A DNA stretch of 64,000 nucleotides from positions 1-64,000 of the IMG/VR virus record IMGVR_UViG_3300042448_001702; one strand, given 5' to 3'. The DNA comes from a virus. How positions within the stretch are numbered: the stretch's first letter is position 1; the number at the start of each line of letters is the position of its first letter. Positions 16,177 through 24,281 of this stretch are shown here, piece by piece. A model generated the notes under the pieces. It did no database searches. It worked only from the letters and a program-made list of their open reading frames with translations, and was not told where the DNA came from. The position numbers and the translations under genes were made by a program.

Positions 16177-17172
16177 TTAATTTGATAAAGGTGCTTTAAT
16201 TGTTGGGTGGTATTGATAATTTTCTAAAACAAAATCATCAGGAGTTGCACAACAAATACCATCAATTTTTACATCAGTTTTAAGTTTTGGTAAATTAAAG
16301 GATGTTCTACCTATTTGTTCTTTTGCTTGTTCAATGTGATTAGAATACAAATGAGTATCACCTAAATTACCAATCAATTCATCAGGTATCATATTCACTT
16401 CATTTGCCAATATATGTAAAAGTAATCCATATGAAGCAATGTTGAATGGTAATCCTAAAAATGTATCCACACTTCTCTGATTCCACATTAGAGAGATTGC
16501 TCTTGTTGGAGTTGGTTCATAATATGAATTATCAAAATCAGGAACGTTACCTTCATAATATTCCATTCCAGTTTCGTAATTATTATTAAACCATATTTTA
16601 TATCTTTCCGAATATGTCAATTCTCTTGTCCAAACTTGAAAACCATAATGACACGGTGGTAATACCATTTTATCCAACTGTCCTACATTCCAAGCACTTA
16701 CCATTAATCTTCTACTATCAGGATTCTCTTTTAAGTTTCTAACCAAATCAGCTATTTGGTCTATACCATTATGTTTAATATATGAAGGTTTTAGATAACC
16801 ATTCTCATCTTTTTCACCTGTGAATTTAACTTCTTTCCAACCACCCCAATTTCTCCATTGATGACCATAAATAGGTCCTAAATCACCATCATCCCTTCCA
16901 CTCTTTTCATAATCACCATCCCAAATATGATTGTTATGTTTATGTAAAAAAGCAATATTAGTTTGGCCTGTTAGAAACCATAATAGTTCACTAACGATTT
17001 GTTTCCACGCCATCTTCTTTGTAGTAAGAATTGGAAACCCTTCACTCATTTTATGTCTGATTTGATGTCCGAATTCAGATAATGTACCTGTTCCGGTTCT
17101 ATCTTTTTTTTCTACTCCAAATTCTATAATATCGCTGAGTAATTGTTGATATTTCCTATCTATATTATTCAT
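16177..17172 (-). CDS. thyA: Thymidylate synthase
   Basis: The 331-residue enzyme converts dUMP to dTMP using methylene-tetrahydrofolate. The substrate loop RTGTGTLSEFGHQIR is near residues 25-39. The catalytic Cys174 lies in LPPCHYGFQV. The dUMP-binding pattern continues in LMWNQRSVDTFLGLPFNIASY (written here in part) and HLYSNHIEQAKEQ. Length is above the 264 of E. coli, owing to an insert around 112-140 as in longer bacterial and phage forms. With the dCMP deaminase and 5'-nucleotidase in the window it completes a phage dTTP pathway. Confidence 0.97.
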   Translation of the reverse strand: MNNIDRKYQQLLSDIIEFGVEKKDRTGTGTLSEFGHQIRHKMSEGFPILTTKKMAWKQIVSELLWFLTGQTNIAFLHKHNNHIWDGDYEKSGRDDGDLGPIYGHQWRNWGGWKEVKFTGEKDENGYLKPSYIKHNGIDQIADLVRNLKENPDSRRLMVSAWNVGQLDKMVLPPCHYGFQVWTRELTYSERYKIWFNNNYETGMEYYEGNVPDFDNSYYEPTPTRAISLMWNQRSVDTFLGLPFNIASYGLLLHILANEVNMIPDELIGNLGDTHLYSNHIEQAKEQIGRTSFNLPKLKTDVKIDGICCATPDDFVLENYQYHPTIKAPLSN

Positions 17173-17173
17173 A

Positions 17174-17419
17174 TTAGTTTATTAAATCATCTAATTTGAT
17201 ATTATGTTCTTCCAATATCAAATATATTCTGTCATATACCAAATCTAAAACTTCGTATTTATCTAGCTCTTTACCATCCAAACTCCACTCAATACTTTTC
17301 TTTGTGTTATGTGTTATATCCCAAAGTGCTAAAGCTAAATCTAATGCTTTAGTTGCTCTCTTATGTGCCATTATATCATCTGGTTCATTTAGGTCGAACT
17401 CTAGTATTCCTTTTGCCAT
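17174..17419 (-). CDS. Conserved small phage protein
   Basis: The 81-residue protein begins MAKGILEFDLNEPDD. It is then helical with KALDLALALWDITHN and ends in YDRIYLILEEHNIKLDDLIN. The opening MAKG-LEF-L is common in hypothetical proteins of T4-like phages. It lies 1 bp from thymidylate synthase. Function is unknown. Confidence 0.65.
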   Translation of the reverse strand: MAKGILEFDLNEPDDIMAHKRATKALDLALALWDITHNTKKSIEWSLDGKELDKYEVLDLVYDRIYLILEEHNIKLDDLIN

Positions 17420-17708
17420 CTTCTTTTGTTTTGAAAAATATAAATAATTTGGATTCTAAATTATCCATTTGAGTCATTGCTATCCATTTTCCTAATACAC
17501 TACCACCAATATAAAATGGAAGAACCCACATATCTCCTTTCAATAAACTATCCAATGAAAAGTAAACCGAAGCAAGTGATACTAAGTTAATCCATACTGA
17601 ATTAATAAGTAATCTATTTAGTTGATTCTCATAGGTAAATTTAATCTCCAATACTTTGAAGATATTGAACATTATTTGAAACGTTAATATGGCGATATAA
17701 TTCATCAT
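17385..17708 (-). CDS. Multi-TM membrane protein
   Basis: Of 107 residues, three hydrophobic segments are visible (about 3-18, 33-52 and 62-80: WVLPFYIGGSVLGKWIAM), followed by a short basic tail. It overlaps the UV endonuclease stop by ATGA and the next gene by 35 nt. The overlap lowers certainty of the C-terminus, but the hydrophobic pattern is convincing. Confidence 0.55.
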   Translation of the reverse strand: MMNYIAILTFQIMFNIFKVLEIKFTYENQLNRLLINSVWINLVSLASVYFSLDSLLKGDMWVLPFYIGGSVLGKWIAMTQMDNLESKLFIFFKTKEDGKRNTRVRPK

Positions 17709-18580
17709 TTAATAAAAGGTAATATTGCTAATTCTTTTGCTTTTGCTTCAACCATTACATCAATATCCAATCCATAAGTTTCAGGTAATTGTTTGATGTA
17801 ATCAGCATGAGCTTGTGGTTTTGGACCTTCTTTTGGTTCTGAATAATGAACTTCTTGCTTTATACCATCAGTCCAAGTTGTTGCAGCTAATTTAAGTGCT
17901 TCTTCTTCGGTTAATCCGCCTGTACAAAAGTTGTGGTGATGATAATCAAATACTATTGGAATGCCAATTTGTTGATGAATATACATAAGGTCTAATACTG
18001 AATACATTGTTGCCTTATCATCATTCTCAACAGTCAATCTACTACGAACTGATTTAGATAATCGTTTAAAGTTTTTACAAAATCTATCCATTGCTGATTT
18101 CTTATCACCATAAACTCCGTTACAATGTATGTTGATATTATTGAATGGGGTTTTGGATAATCCCATCATATCAAATATCTTACCATGCAATTCCAAATCA
18201 GCTATTGCATTATTCACAACAGTTTCGTTTGGTGAAGTTAGAACAACAAAAGGACCAGGGTGTGAGTTTATACGCATGTTATGAAACTTAGCGAAATCAC
18301 CCGCTTTCTTTAATTCAAACTTAATCTCTTTGTAATCCTTTAGTTGTGTTAAATCAATATGGTCACCCCAAGGTACTATTGCGGAAGATAATCTGAATAG
18401 TTTAATACCATTCAATCTATTCCATTCTAAAATGTGGATAATATCTTTGGCATTTAGTAATGCCAATTCAGATACATAATCCAAACCTCTAGCTTCAAAA
18501 GTTCTCTTAATCATAGCACGATTAGTAGTAACTTTCTTACCCATAGTCATATTGATACAAGCGTATCCTAAATTCATCAT
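17705..18580 (-). CDS. uvsE: UV damage endonuclease (UvdE/UvsE family)
   Basis: The TIM-barrel metal enzyme nicks DNA 5' to UV photoproducts. The start is MNLGYACINM. Conserved blocks are LFRLSSAIVPWGDH, RINSHPGPFVVL, NIHCNGVYGDK, RLTVENDD and the metal site IVFDYHHHNF. A longer frame using TTG at 18613 would begin inside the -7 box of the promoter at 18603-18634, so the ATG at 18580 (or 18577) is the real start, giving about 291 residues, near family length. It gives light-independent repair to the phage genome. Confidence 0.92.
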   Translation of the reverse strand: MMNLGYACINMTMGKKVTTNRAMIKRTFEARGLDYVSELALLNAKDIIHILEWNRLNGIKLFRLSSAIVPWGDHIDLTQLKDYKEIKFELKKAGDFAKFHNMRINSHPGPFVVLTSPNETVVNNAIADLELHGKIFDMMGLSKTPFNNINIHCNGVYGDKKSAMDRFCKNFKRLSKSVRSRLTVENDDKATMYSVLDLMYIHQQIGIPIVFDYHHHNFCTGGLTEEEALKLAATTWTDGIKQEVHYSEPKEGPKPQAHADYIKQLPETYGLDIDVMVEAKAKELAILPFIK

Positions 18581-18602
18581 TTTGGTATAATTTGTTGTAA
18601 TA

Positions 18603-18634
18603 CAAATATACAAAAATTATTTGAATTTACCAAA
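18603..18634 (-). promoter_or_regulatory. Bacteroidota-type promoter for uvsE unit
   Basis: Minus strand TTTGG, 19 bp, TATATTTG, then an about 20-nt leader to the ATG. It drives uvsE and probably the genes through thyA and the cupin. Confidence 0.88.
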
Positions 18635-18636
18635 TT

Positions 18637-19974
18637 TTAATATGATTTACTTGAAAAATCAGTTGGATATTGAGAAGGTTTAATATGTTTTATCCAATAA
18701 TTAACCGCATTTTGGTCATTTATCCAACTATTACGGTCATTCCAATTAAAACTATTTCTAGCATAATATGGTAACATATTTTGTATTGCCACTGCTCTAT
18801 TTGGATGTTGTGCGGTTACTTTATTAATCAAACCATCTCCATCTGTATCTATACCATCTATTGTCCCATCTCCATCTAAATCAATTGGTCTTGGAGAGTA
18901 ATCAGTTTGGAGATTTAAAAGGTCTTCATCAGTTATTTCATTTTCTTCCACAATTGTTGGAGTGGAATCAATTTCGTTTTTTTTTTCGGTCTCATATTTC
19001 TGAGCCGCTTCTATTAATGCTTCGTTTGGTTCTGCTGGATTTTGGATTTCATTAAAAAATAGTTCCGCATCTTTTTCTGATAAAGTTATTGGTTCATCAT
19101 ACAATCCCAATTCTTCATCGGCTTTCATCATTTCAACTATGGCTTCTTTTTGCTTTTCTTTATCACCATATACTTCATATTCCTTATTCGAATTTGGAAT
19201 ATTTTCGGTCTTATCATCTTCCTCTTTACGTTTCATTATCAATCCATTAAATGCAATAATCAATGCTACCGCTAATGGGTCGAATACCAATACGATAATA
19301 AGAATAAAGAATTTTACAACATCGTTAAGTGGAACACCAAATGCATCTGCTACGAATCTGAATCCGCCAACTTCTCTTTCTAATTCAATGTTATTATTTT
19401 TAATTGAGTTGATTGAATCTAATGCTACATTATTTTGTATTGTTAATTCATCAATACGTTTGGATACAGAACTAATCTCTTTATCCGCATTACGAATCAT
19501 TTGAGATACTCTTGAAGTAGATTTATCTTTATCAATTTGTTTAGATAAGTTTGCTTCTTGTGAGTTACGAATGTTTTGTTGATTGGTTAATTGTGTTGTA
19601 TATCTTTCAATCTCTTTATCGTTTTTTTCGATTTGAGTTTGATATACTGCTATATCTCTTTCAACTTTTTGTAAAGAAAGATTTTGTTGTTGGAAGGCAT
19701 TGGATAGATAACCAAAGATACCAGCAGATGTGATAAGCATTAAAGTAGCAACTGATATAGTTAAATACCATTTGTTAAATCCTTTAAGTGAATCCCATTC
19801 TTGCTTTAAGTAAGTTGCAGCAACTAATTTAGCTAACTCCAAAGCACCAGCCATTACCATTACTGATAGTGATGCTCCTGCGAATAATACACCCAATCCG
19901 GTTACGGAAAAATAAGCTGCGCATCCTGCTACAAGGATTGCAGATAATCCAACTAATACTTTTAACCAATTCAT
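18637..19974 (-). CDS. Four-TM coiled-coil membrane protein with DxDGDG repeat
   Basis: The 445-residue protein has two or three TM helices within residues 5-90 (VLVGLSAILVAGCAAYF; YLTISVATLMLITSAGIF). A long coiled coil follows (about 95-210), then another hydrophobic span (about 222-250, FFILIIVLVFDPLAVALIIAF in part). A large acidic cytoplasmic or periplasmic part carries the calcium-type repeat DLDGDGTIDGIDTDGDG (about 365-382). The same repeat occurs in 6290-6958. The last 60 residues are aromatic and Asn-rich. Probably a phage inner-membrane protein; role unknown. Confidence 0.6.
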   Translation of the reverse strand: MNWLKVLVGLSAILVAGCAAYFSVTGLGVLFAGASLSVMVMAGALELAKLVAATYLKQEWDSLKGFNKWYLTISVATLMLITSAGIFGYLSNAFQQQNLSLQKVERDIAVYQTQIEKNDKEIERYTTQLTNQQNIRNSQEANLSKQIDKDKSTSRVSQMIRNADKEISSVSKRIDELTIQNNVALDSINSIKNNNIELEREVGGFRFVADAFGVPLNDVVKFFILIIVLVFDPLAVALIIAFNGLIMKRKEEDDKTENIPNSNKEYEVYGDKEKQKEAIVEMMKADEELGLYDEPITLSEKDAELFFNEIQNPAEPNEALIEAAQKYETEKKNEIDSTPTIVEENEITDEDLLNLQTDYSPRPIDLDGDGTIDGIDTDGDGLINKVTAQHPNRAVAIQNMLPYYARNSFNWNDRNSWINDQNAVNYWIKHIKPSQYPTDFSSKSY

Positions 19975-19978
19975 TTTC

Positions 19979-20158
19979 TTATGATAAGTCTACTATATTT
20001 GTAGTGAGTTCAACCAATCTTTCAATTTCCTTAGTTATTCTCTTTGCTTCCTCTTGATTAACTGGTCTTTCTCCATTTAACATTTCAGAAATAACTTTAG
20101 CTCTTTTAGAAATTGCTTCTAAATTCTCTTGAGCTCTCATTTTGTATTCAGGTTTCAT
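19979..20158 (-). CDS. Small helical protein, 59 residues
   Basis: A complete frame (MKPEYKMRAQENLEAISKRA...) encodes an amphipathic, coiled-coil-like helix pair. It ends 4 bp before the membrane coiled-coil gene and begins after the Hsp20 terminator, so it probably starts that unit. No function is recognised. Confidence 0.55.
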   Translation of the reverse strand: MKPEYKMRAQENLEAISKRAKVISEMLNGERPVNQEEAKRITKEIERLVELTTNIVDLS

Positions 20159-20203
20159 AAAAACTATTTGTTTATTTTATTATAATAAATATTCATTAAA
20201 TAG

Positions 20204-20235
20204 AAAAAGGGTGGATTTTGATACCCACCCTTTTA
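20204..20235 (-). terminator. Intrinsic terminator after Hsp20
   Basis: The stem AAAAGGGTGG / CCACCCTTTT with a 10-base loop ends in a T-run on the minus strand. It lies 13 bp past the Hsp20 stop. Confidence 0.88.
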
Positions 20236-20247
20236 TATTGTATAGGT

Positions 20248-20724
20248 TTAACCTATCGAAATTGTTCTTTTCTTAGGTTGTTCCTTTTCTCTTTTTGGTA
20301 CTGTAAGTTCCAATACCCCATCGCTGAATTTGGCGTTAATCTTGTCTAAATTAAAAATTGTAGCATCTGCTGTAAAACTTCTTTGGAATGAAGAACGTTT
20401 AAGTTCCCTTCTCAAATAAGTTCCACCAGTAACTTCAGTTTGTCCACCTTTTTCTCCTTTCAAAGTAATAACATCACCATCAACATCAATTGATAGTTGT
20501 TCTTTGCTAAGACCAGGAACTTCTGCTACGATTTCAATTCTGTCATCAAAATTAATGATGTCACATTTTGGGTATGCGCCCTTTTGAAAAACATCAACAC
20601 CAACTTCTTTTGCTAACTCTGGGAATGTGTTAGATAACATTCTGTCAAACAGAGTATCGAATGGTGCTAAGAACTCGTCCCTATGGAATGGGGTAGGGAA
20701 TCCCCTTTGAATTTGATTTTTCAT
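20248..20724 (-). CDS. Small heat-shock protein (Hsp20/alpha-crystallin)
   Basis: The 158-residue chaperone has the alpha-crystallin domain from about residue 50: DRIEIVAEVPGLSKEQLSID, VDGDVITLKGEKG, LRRELKRSSFQRSF, and the late motif DGVLELTVPK. A C-terminal PKKRTISIG supplies the IxI-type anchor. It forms oligomers that hold unfolding proteins. Phage Hsp20 genes are well known in cyanophages. Its leader holds a stem-loop at 20750-20774, and it has its own terminator, so it is a single-gene unit or the end of the HD-protein unit. Confidence 0.95.
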   Translation of the reverse strand: MKNQIQRGFPTPFHRDEFLAPFDTLFDRMLSNTFPELAKEVGVDVFQKGAYPKCDIINFDDRIEIVAEVPGLSKEQLSIDVDGDVITLKGEKGGQTEVTGGTYLRRELKRSSFQRSFTADATIFNLDKINAKFSDGVLELTVPKREKEQPKKRTISIG

Positions 20725-20749
20725 TTTACCTTTTTTTTAAGCGTTAAAT

Positions 20750-20774
20750 CTAAATCCTCTTATGAGCGATTTAG
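20750..20774 (-). promoter_or_regulatory. Stem-loop in Hsp20 leader
   Basis: CTAAATC and GATTTAG form a 7-bp stem around an 11-base loop, about 25 nt before the Hsp20 start. Next to it lies a GC palindrome (CCGGCCGG, 20785-20792). The position and weak AU-rich stem would fit a thermosensor or an attenuator. This is only a structural observation. Confidence 0.35.
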
Positions 20775-20821
20775 GGTTGATATACCGGCCGGGTACTATC
20801 GTTATATAAGTATAGCGTTGA

Positions 20822-21487
20822 TTAAAATTTCACGCCATTTCTATATTCACTATTTTCAATTCGACAACTCATATGGTCTGCCCAATGTAATAAATAAGGT
20901 AATTCAGTTTTCAATTGGAAATTTTCATCGTATGAAATAAAGTATTTTTCGTTTCCTTTATTATACAATCCATCTGCTAACATAATACCCAACATTTCTT
21001 TTTGTGTAAATTGAATACCATATTTTTGTAATGTAAATAATGCTCTATGTGTTACATCAAAGTAATAGATGTCAGGGTTTTGTTTGAATAGTGAACCTTG
21101 ATTCTTACGATGCCAATCACTATCCTGCTCAATATAATATGGACCGGATAGGTCACCTAATTTTCCTAAGTCGTGATGAAGTGCTGCAAATAGAAGTTCT
21201 TCAACTTCAAAATCAATAATACCACCATTCTCTTTGTATTGCTTCATCATTCCAATTGCATTCTTACATACATTCATAACGTGGTCAATATAACCACCTC
21301 TATATGCTGAATGAAAATGGGCTTTACCACTTGCTGGTGCAACAGCCAATTCCATACCCAAATGTTCTTCGGAGTACATTACTAATAGCTTCTCCAAACG
21401 CTCAGGTTGTTTAGCGAATGCTTTCTTTACGAAGGATATGAATTTATCATAGTTTTCCTTCAGTTGTTGTTCAGTATAATTTCTCAT
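20822..21487 (-). CDS. HD-domain phosphohydrolase
   Basis: The 221-residue protein has the HD metal-site order: H in GGYIDHVMNV, HHD in LFAALHHDLGKLGDLSG (about residues 104-120), a later H in DVTHRAL and a final D in HWADHMSC. Proteins of this build are nucleotidases or cyclic-nucleotide hydrolases; the substrate is unknown. A frame beginning at 21502 (TTG) would start inside the promoter, so the ATG at 21487 is used. It lies only 4 nt past the -7 box, so the transcript is probably leaderless. Confidence 0.82.
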   Translation of the reverse strand: MRNYTEQQLKENYDKFISFVKKAFAKQPERLEKLLVMYSEEHLGMELAVAPASGKAHFHSAYRGGYIDHVMNVCKNAIGMMKQYKENGGIIDFEVEELLFAALHHDLGKLGDLSGPYYIEQDSDWHRKNQGSLFKQNPDIYYFDVTHRALFTLQKYGIQFTQKEMLGIMLADGLYNKGNEKYFISYDENFQLKTELPYLLHWADHMSCRIENSEYRNGVKF

Positions 21488-21491
21488 AATA

Positions 21492-21523
21492 TAAATATAC
21501 AAATTTATTCTTGATTTTCCAAA
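21492..21523 (-). promoter_or_regulatory. Bacteroidota-type promoter for HD protein (leaderless)
   Basis: Minus strand TTTGG, 19 bp, TATATTTA, then 4 nt (TATT) to the ATG at 21487. It lies inside the 3' end of the upstream gene. Confidence 0.8.
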
Positions 21524-21870
21524 TTTTCTTCAATATCTTCTCCACACAGAGCTGAATATAAAATATCCAATTCTTCTTCACTACCACAAAATCCTAACCC
21601 ATCCATATCAGATATTTCAATAAAGAATTGACCTGGCTTTAATCCAATTTCTTTAAGTATCAATTGCTCATCAGTTGAATTTGATATTAACATTGGTGCA
21701 AATTCATCATCTCTATATTTTGGAATTGGAAGTGCCCAATAATAGTGTCCATCTTCATCAACACCATCTTCACTAATACCATCACCAGCTTCTACTTTTT
21801 TCCAACCCTGTCTTATAAAAGTATTTTCGGTTATAGGAGTCATTGGTAATTTAACTTCTTTTTTTCTCAT
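21505..21870 (-). CDS. Hypothetical acidic protein
   Basis: The 121-residue soluble protein has EAGDGISEDGVDEDGHYYWA, then PGQFFIEISDMDGLGFCGSEE, and an acidic tail. Its start overlaps the upstream lipoprotein stop (TAATG). The HD-protein promoter is embedded in its last codons. No family is recognised. Confidence 0.6.
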   Translation of the reverse strand: MRKKEVKLPMTPITENTFIRQGWKKVEAGDGISEDGVDEDGHYYWALPIPKYRDDEFAPMLISNSTDEQLILKEIGLKPGQFFIEISDMDGLGFCGSEEELDILYSALCGEDIEENLENQE

Positions 21871-22415
21871 TATTCAATTACTATTTTTGTGTATATTGTT
21901 TTATTTGATGGATAATGCGATGCCTTTAATATCATTGTATCACCAATCATTTCTCTAATAGGTGCGATAACATTATTAATATCACCACCACGTCCACTAT
22001 AAGATGAACCATTTGTTGTAGGTACTAATTCATCTTTATTAGCAATCATTGGTGGAAGATTAACTATTGTATATTGGCCTGTAAAATAATTTATATAAGC
22101 TTGTGTAATAGTTGCTGTTGTATCGCCCTGCCTTAACCACCAATAAAGATTACTTTCAAATGATACTTTTTCATTTGGATATGGCTCTTTACCATTTACT
22201 AAAATCTTTCCAACTACTCTGTGTGATTGAGAACTACCAACTGTTGTTATTCTCAAATGATATAAACCATTTTGGTCTTTTGGTAAACTACGCAAACCAT
22301 TTTGAGTAAGTACCGAATCAATTGTGAATGTGTACTCTTTTGGTTGTGGTACTATTTCATTTTTTTCACAAGCAATAAATAACAAACAAACAATAGGGGT
22401 TAAAAGTTTTTTCAT
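21870..22415 (-). CDS. Lipoprotein, Bacteroidota type
   Basis: The signal peptide ends in the lipobox FIAC (Cys16) followed by EKNEIVPQPKEY. The mature 165 residues look like an Ig-like beta-sandwich (VVGKILVNGKEPYPNEKVSF), typical of Bacteroidota surface proteins. It is joined to the deoxyribonucleotidase above and to the acidic protein below by TAATG overlaps. Its role in a phage-like operon is unclear; a superinfection or envelope function is possible. Confidence 0.72.
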   Translation of the reverse strand: MKKLLTPIVCLLFIACEKNEIVPQPKEYTFTIDSVLTQNGLRSLPKDQNGLYHLRITTVGSSQSHRVVGKILVNGKEPYPNEKVSFESNLYWWLRQGDTTATITQAYINYFTGQYTIVNLPPMIANKDELVPTTNGSSYSGRGGDINNVIAPIREMIGDTMILKASHYPSNKTIYTKIVIE

Positions 22416-22897
22416 TATAGAAGTTTTTTAAGTATAGAATCCCAAGTTGGATATTCATTCCAAGTTTTGGTTTCATAAGCCCATCCGAATCTTAATAGTT
22501 CACCTTTGAATTCACCGGCACCATTAGCAGTTCTATCATCAATTAGATAATCGCCAATCAATAATCCTTTAAGGTGAGTTATAGCCATTTTCTTATGGAA
22601 GATTCTACCAAAGTGTTCTTCAATCCAAAATCTTTTATCCATAGCTGCCATTGGATTTCCCCAAGGTGCTGCGGTAGCGATATACAATTCATACTTACCG
22701 CTTTCTACTAACTTATGGATAGCTTCAATAGCTCCATCAATAGGTTTTGGATTTCTGAAAATACCAGGTATGTGGTCATACCTACCTTTATAGATATTTT
22801 TTAAAAATTCGTTATTTGATATAGTTTCTTTAACATGCTCATCAAAGTTTACAAGCACACCATCCATATCAATCCATACTATTTTCTTTTCTGACAT
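22415..22897 (-). CDS. 5'(3')-deoxyribonucleotidase (HAD fold)
   Basis: The 160-residue enzyme has the HAD motif IDMDGVLVNFDE (Asp10 and Asp12), TAAPWGNP around 94-101 as motif II, a K for motif III, and DYLIDDRTANGAGEF for motif IV. NT5C-type nucleotidases dephosphorylate deoxynucleoside monophosphates and trim dNMP pools. It is the first gene of its unit, behind the extended promoter at 22921. Confidence 0.85.
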   Translation of the reverse strand: MSEKKIVWIDMDGVLVNFDEHVKETISNNEFLKNIYKGRYDHIPGIFRNPKPIDGAIEAIHKLVESGKYELYIATAAPWGNPMAAMDKRFWIEEHFGRIFHKKMAITHLKGLLIGDYLIDDRTANGAGEFKGELLRFGWAYETKTWNEYPTWDSILKKLL

Positions 22898-22920
22898 AAT
22901 CTCTCAATTTGTTTACATAG

Positions 22921-22952
22921 TAAAGATACGAAAAATACCCGAGTTTTCCAAA
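22921..22952 (-). promoter_or_regulatory. Extended-class promoter (TATCTTTACTATGTAA)
   Basis: Minus strand TTTGG, 19 bp, TATCTTTA followed by CTATGTAA. The shared downstream block contains ATG-TAA right at the expected transcript start. It is directly behind the PhoH terminator and drives the nucleotidase gene. Confidence 0.88.
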
Positions 22953-22953
22953 T

Positions 22954-23003
22954 AAAAAAGGGGAAATAACGTGTTGAAAATCAACCAGTTACACCCCTTT
23001 TTT
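22954..23003 (-). terminator. Terminator with the 25-bp palindrome in its loop
   Basis: Outer arms AAAAAAGGGG and CCCCTTTTTT enclose a complete copy of the TAAC-N3-TTGAAAATCAA-N3-GTTA palindrome (22967-22991). On the minus strand this makes a long hairpin with a T-run behind the PhoH gene. Confidence 0.75.
22967..22991. repeat. 25-bp palindrome, copy 1
   Basis: TAAC, GTG, TTGAAAATCAA, CCA, GTTA; outer and inner arms are complete. It is inside the terminator hairpin. Confidence 0.8.
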
Positions 23004-23004
23004 A

Positions 23005-23029
23005 TAAGTTATTGAAAATCAATCAGTTA
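23005..23029. repeat. 25-bp palindrome, copy 2
   Basis: TAAG, TTA, TTGAAAATCAA, TCA, GTTA. It overlaps the last codons of the PhoH gene and starts 38 bp from copy 1. Confidence 0.75.
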
Positions 23030-23870
23030 TAACTACCTCATTTTCAACGATTCCATGCTCATCTTCGCTTGGGAATGGGTTAAAACTGAAGTCTAGCTCA
23101 TATTGGTTATTTTCACCTAATAAAATTTGCTCCTCTAATTCGTATCTTTCTAATACTCTTTTAACGATACCAGAACGGATACAATCTTCTTTTGTAAATT
23201 CTATTTGATAAACACCTTTTAGTTTACCCAATCGTTTCCATACATCAAAGAATCCGCTTTTTGTGTATGCAGGCGAACCATTATTTTTGTATTTATCACA
23301 TTGAGAAAGGTCACCTTCAATAACTAATTTAGCATCATCTGAAATACGAGTAATTAAAGTTTTTAATTGTTGTGGAGATGCATTTTGTGCTTCATCTAAA
23401 ATAATATAACTCTTTTCAAAGTTTATACCTCTAAGGAAGTTTAACACTCTGAACTCAATCTTACCTTGGTCAATTAACTTTTTTGTTTCAACCGGTCCTA
23501 TTATTTTGTGCATTATAAATAAAGATGATTCGTTGTGTACTGCTATCTTCTCCATTAAATCACCAGGCAAATGCCCTAACTTATCTTCACTACCAACATC
23601 AACAGTTGGATTTATTATAATTAATTTTTCAATATGTGATAAACGATGTAATAATAACTCTAAACCTTTTTGTATTGATATATACGTTTTTCCAGCTCCT
23701 GCTAAAGCATGTCCCATTATAATATTATGGTTAGGGTGTTCTATTGCTTTGTAAAATCTTTTCTGATTATATGTTTTAAATTTTATTTTCTTTATAACTT
23801 TTGGATAAGATAACTTATACTCTTTAACTACTTCTTTTGGAACTTCTTCCTCAATTTTTTTCCTAGCCAT
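23019..23870 (-). CDS. phoH: PhoH-like ATPase
   Basis: The 283-residue P-loop protein has Walker A GHALAGAGKT (53-62) and Walker B SYIILDEAQNASPQQLKTL (about 153-171). The sensor-like VIEGDLSQCD follows. The N-terminus KTYNQKRFYKAI resembles the Q-motif region of superfamily I helicases. PhoH is one of the most common genes in T4-like phages; RNA-helicase or nuclease-linked activity has been proposed. The final codons are made by a copy of the 25-bp palindrome. Confidence 0.93.
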   Translation of the reverse strand: MARKKIEEEVPKEVVKEYKLSYPKVIKKIKFKTYNQKRFYKAIEHPNHNIIMGHALAGAGKTYISIQKGLELLLHRLSHIEKLIIINPTVDVGSEDKLGHLPGDLMEKIAVHNESSLFIMHKIIGPVETKKLIDQGKIEFRVLNFLRGINFEKSYIILDEAQNASPQQLKTLITRISDDAKLVIEGDLSQCDKYKNNGSPAYTKSGFFDVWKRLGKLKGVYQIEFTKEDCIRSGIVKRVLERYELEEQILLGENNQYELDFSFNPFPSEDEHGIVENEVVITD

Positions 23871-23883
23871 ACTGATAAACGTT

Positions 23884-24243
23884 TTACAGGTTAATAGCTG
23901 TAACTTTTGCTTTTGGTGGGTTACCTCTAGCTTTCTTTAATTTTAAAATTTTTAAGTGAGAATGTATTTCGCTACACAATTCGTATTTTTCTAAACGAAT
24001 ACAAAGGTTTAATAATTTATCTAAAGCATTAATATAATCTTTCTGATATATTTTGGAAACTATATCAGAATCTTTGAAACGAAATAAAATAATATGAGAT
24101 TTTTTTGTTTTGATAGCGTTTGCTAATCGCTGAAAGGTTTGTTGAAGAATTGAATCTCCGTATTCGTTTAAGTACCTATTAATAGAAGGGTTTGAACTAT
24201 TAAGATACTTTTGCCACTTCACATTTGGACTAATCATCGGCAA
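23884..24243 (-). CDS. Hypothetical helical protein
   Basis: The 119-residue protein has LLNLCIRLEKYELCSEIHSH near residues 79-98. This is very like LLKECIGLEEYELCSQIRNI in the microprotein at 46080-46259, so the two share a domain. That segment resembles the small helical hairpin used by UVR-type interaction domains. It starts the PhoH unit, 13 bp away. Confidence 0.6.
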   Translation of the reverse strand: MPMISPNVKWQKYLNSSNPSINRYLNEYGDSILQQTFQRLANAIKTKKSHIILFRFKDSDIVSKIYQKDYINALDKLLNLCIRLEKYELCSEIHSHLKILKLKKARGNPPKAKVTAINL

Positions 24244-24281
24244 CCTTTTATTAGATATAAATATAATCTAATAATATTAAA

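Noticed and set aside
18581-18613. N-terminal extension of the UV endonuclease from TTG 18613
   Set aside because: The TTG lies in the -7 box of the promoter, so it cannot be in the transcript. The same reason removes TTG starts at 21502 and 26100.
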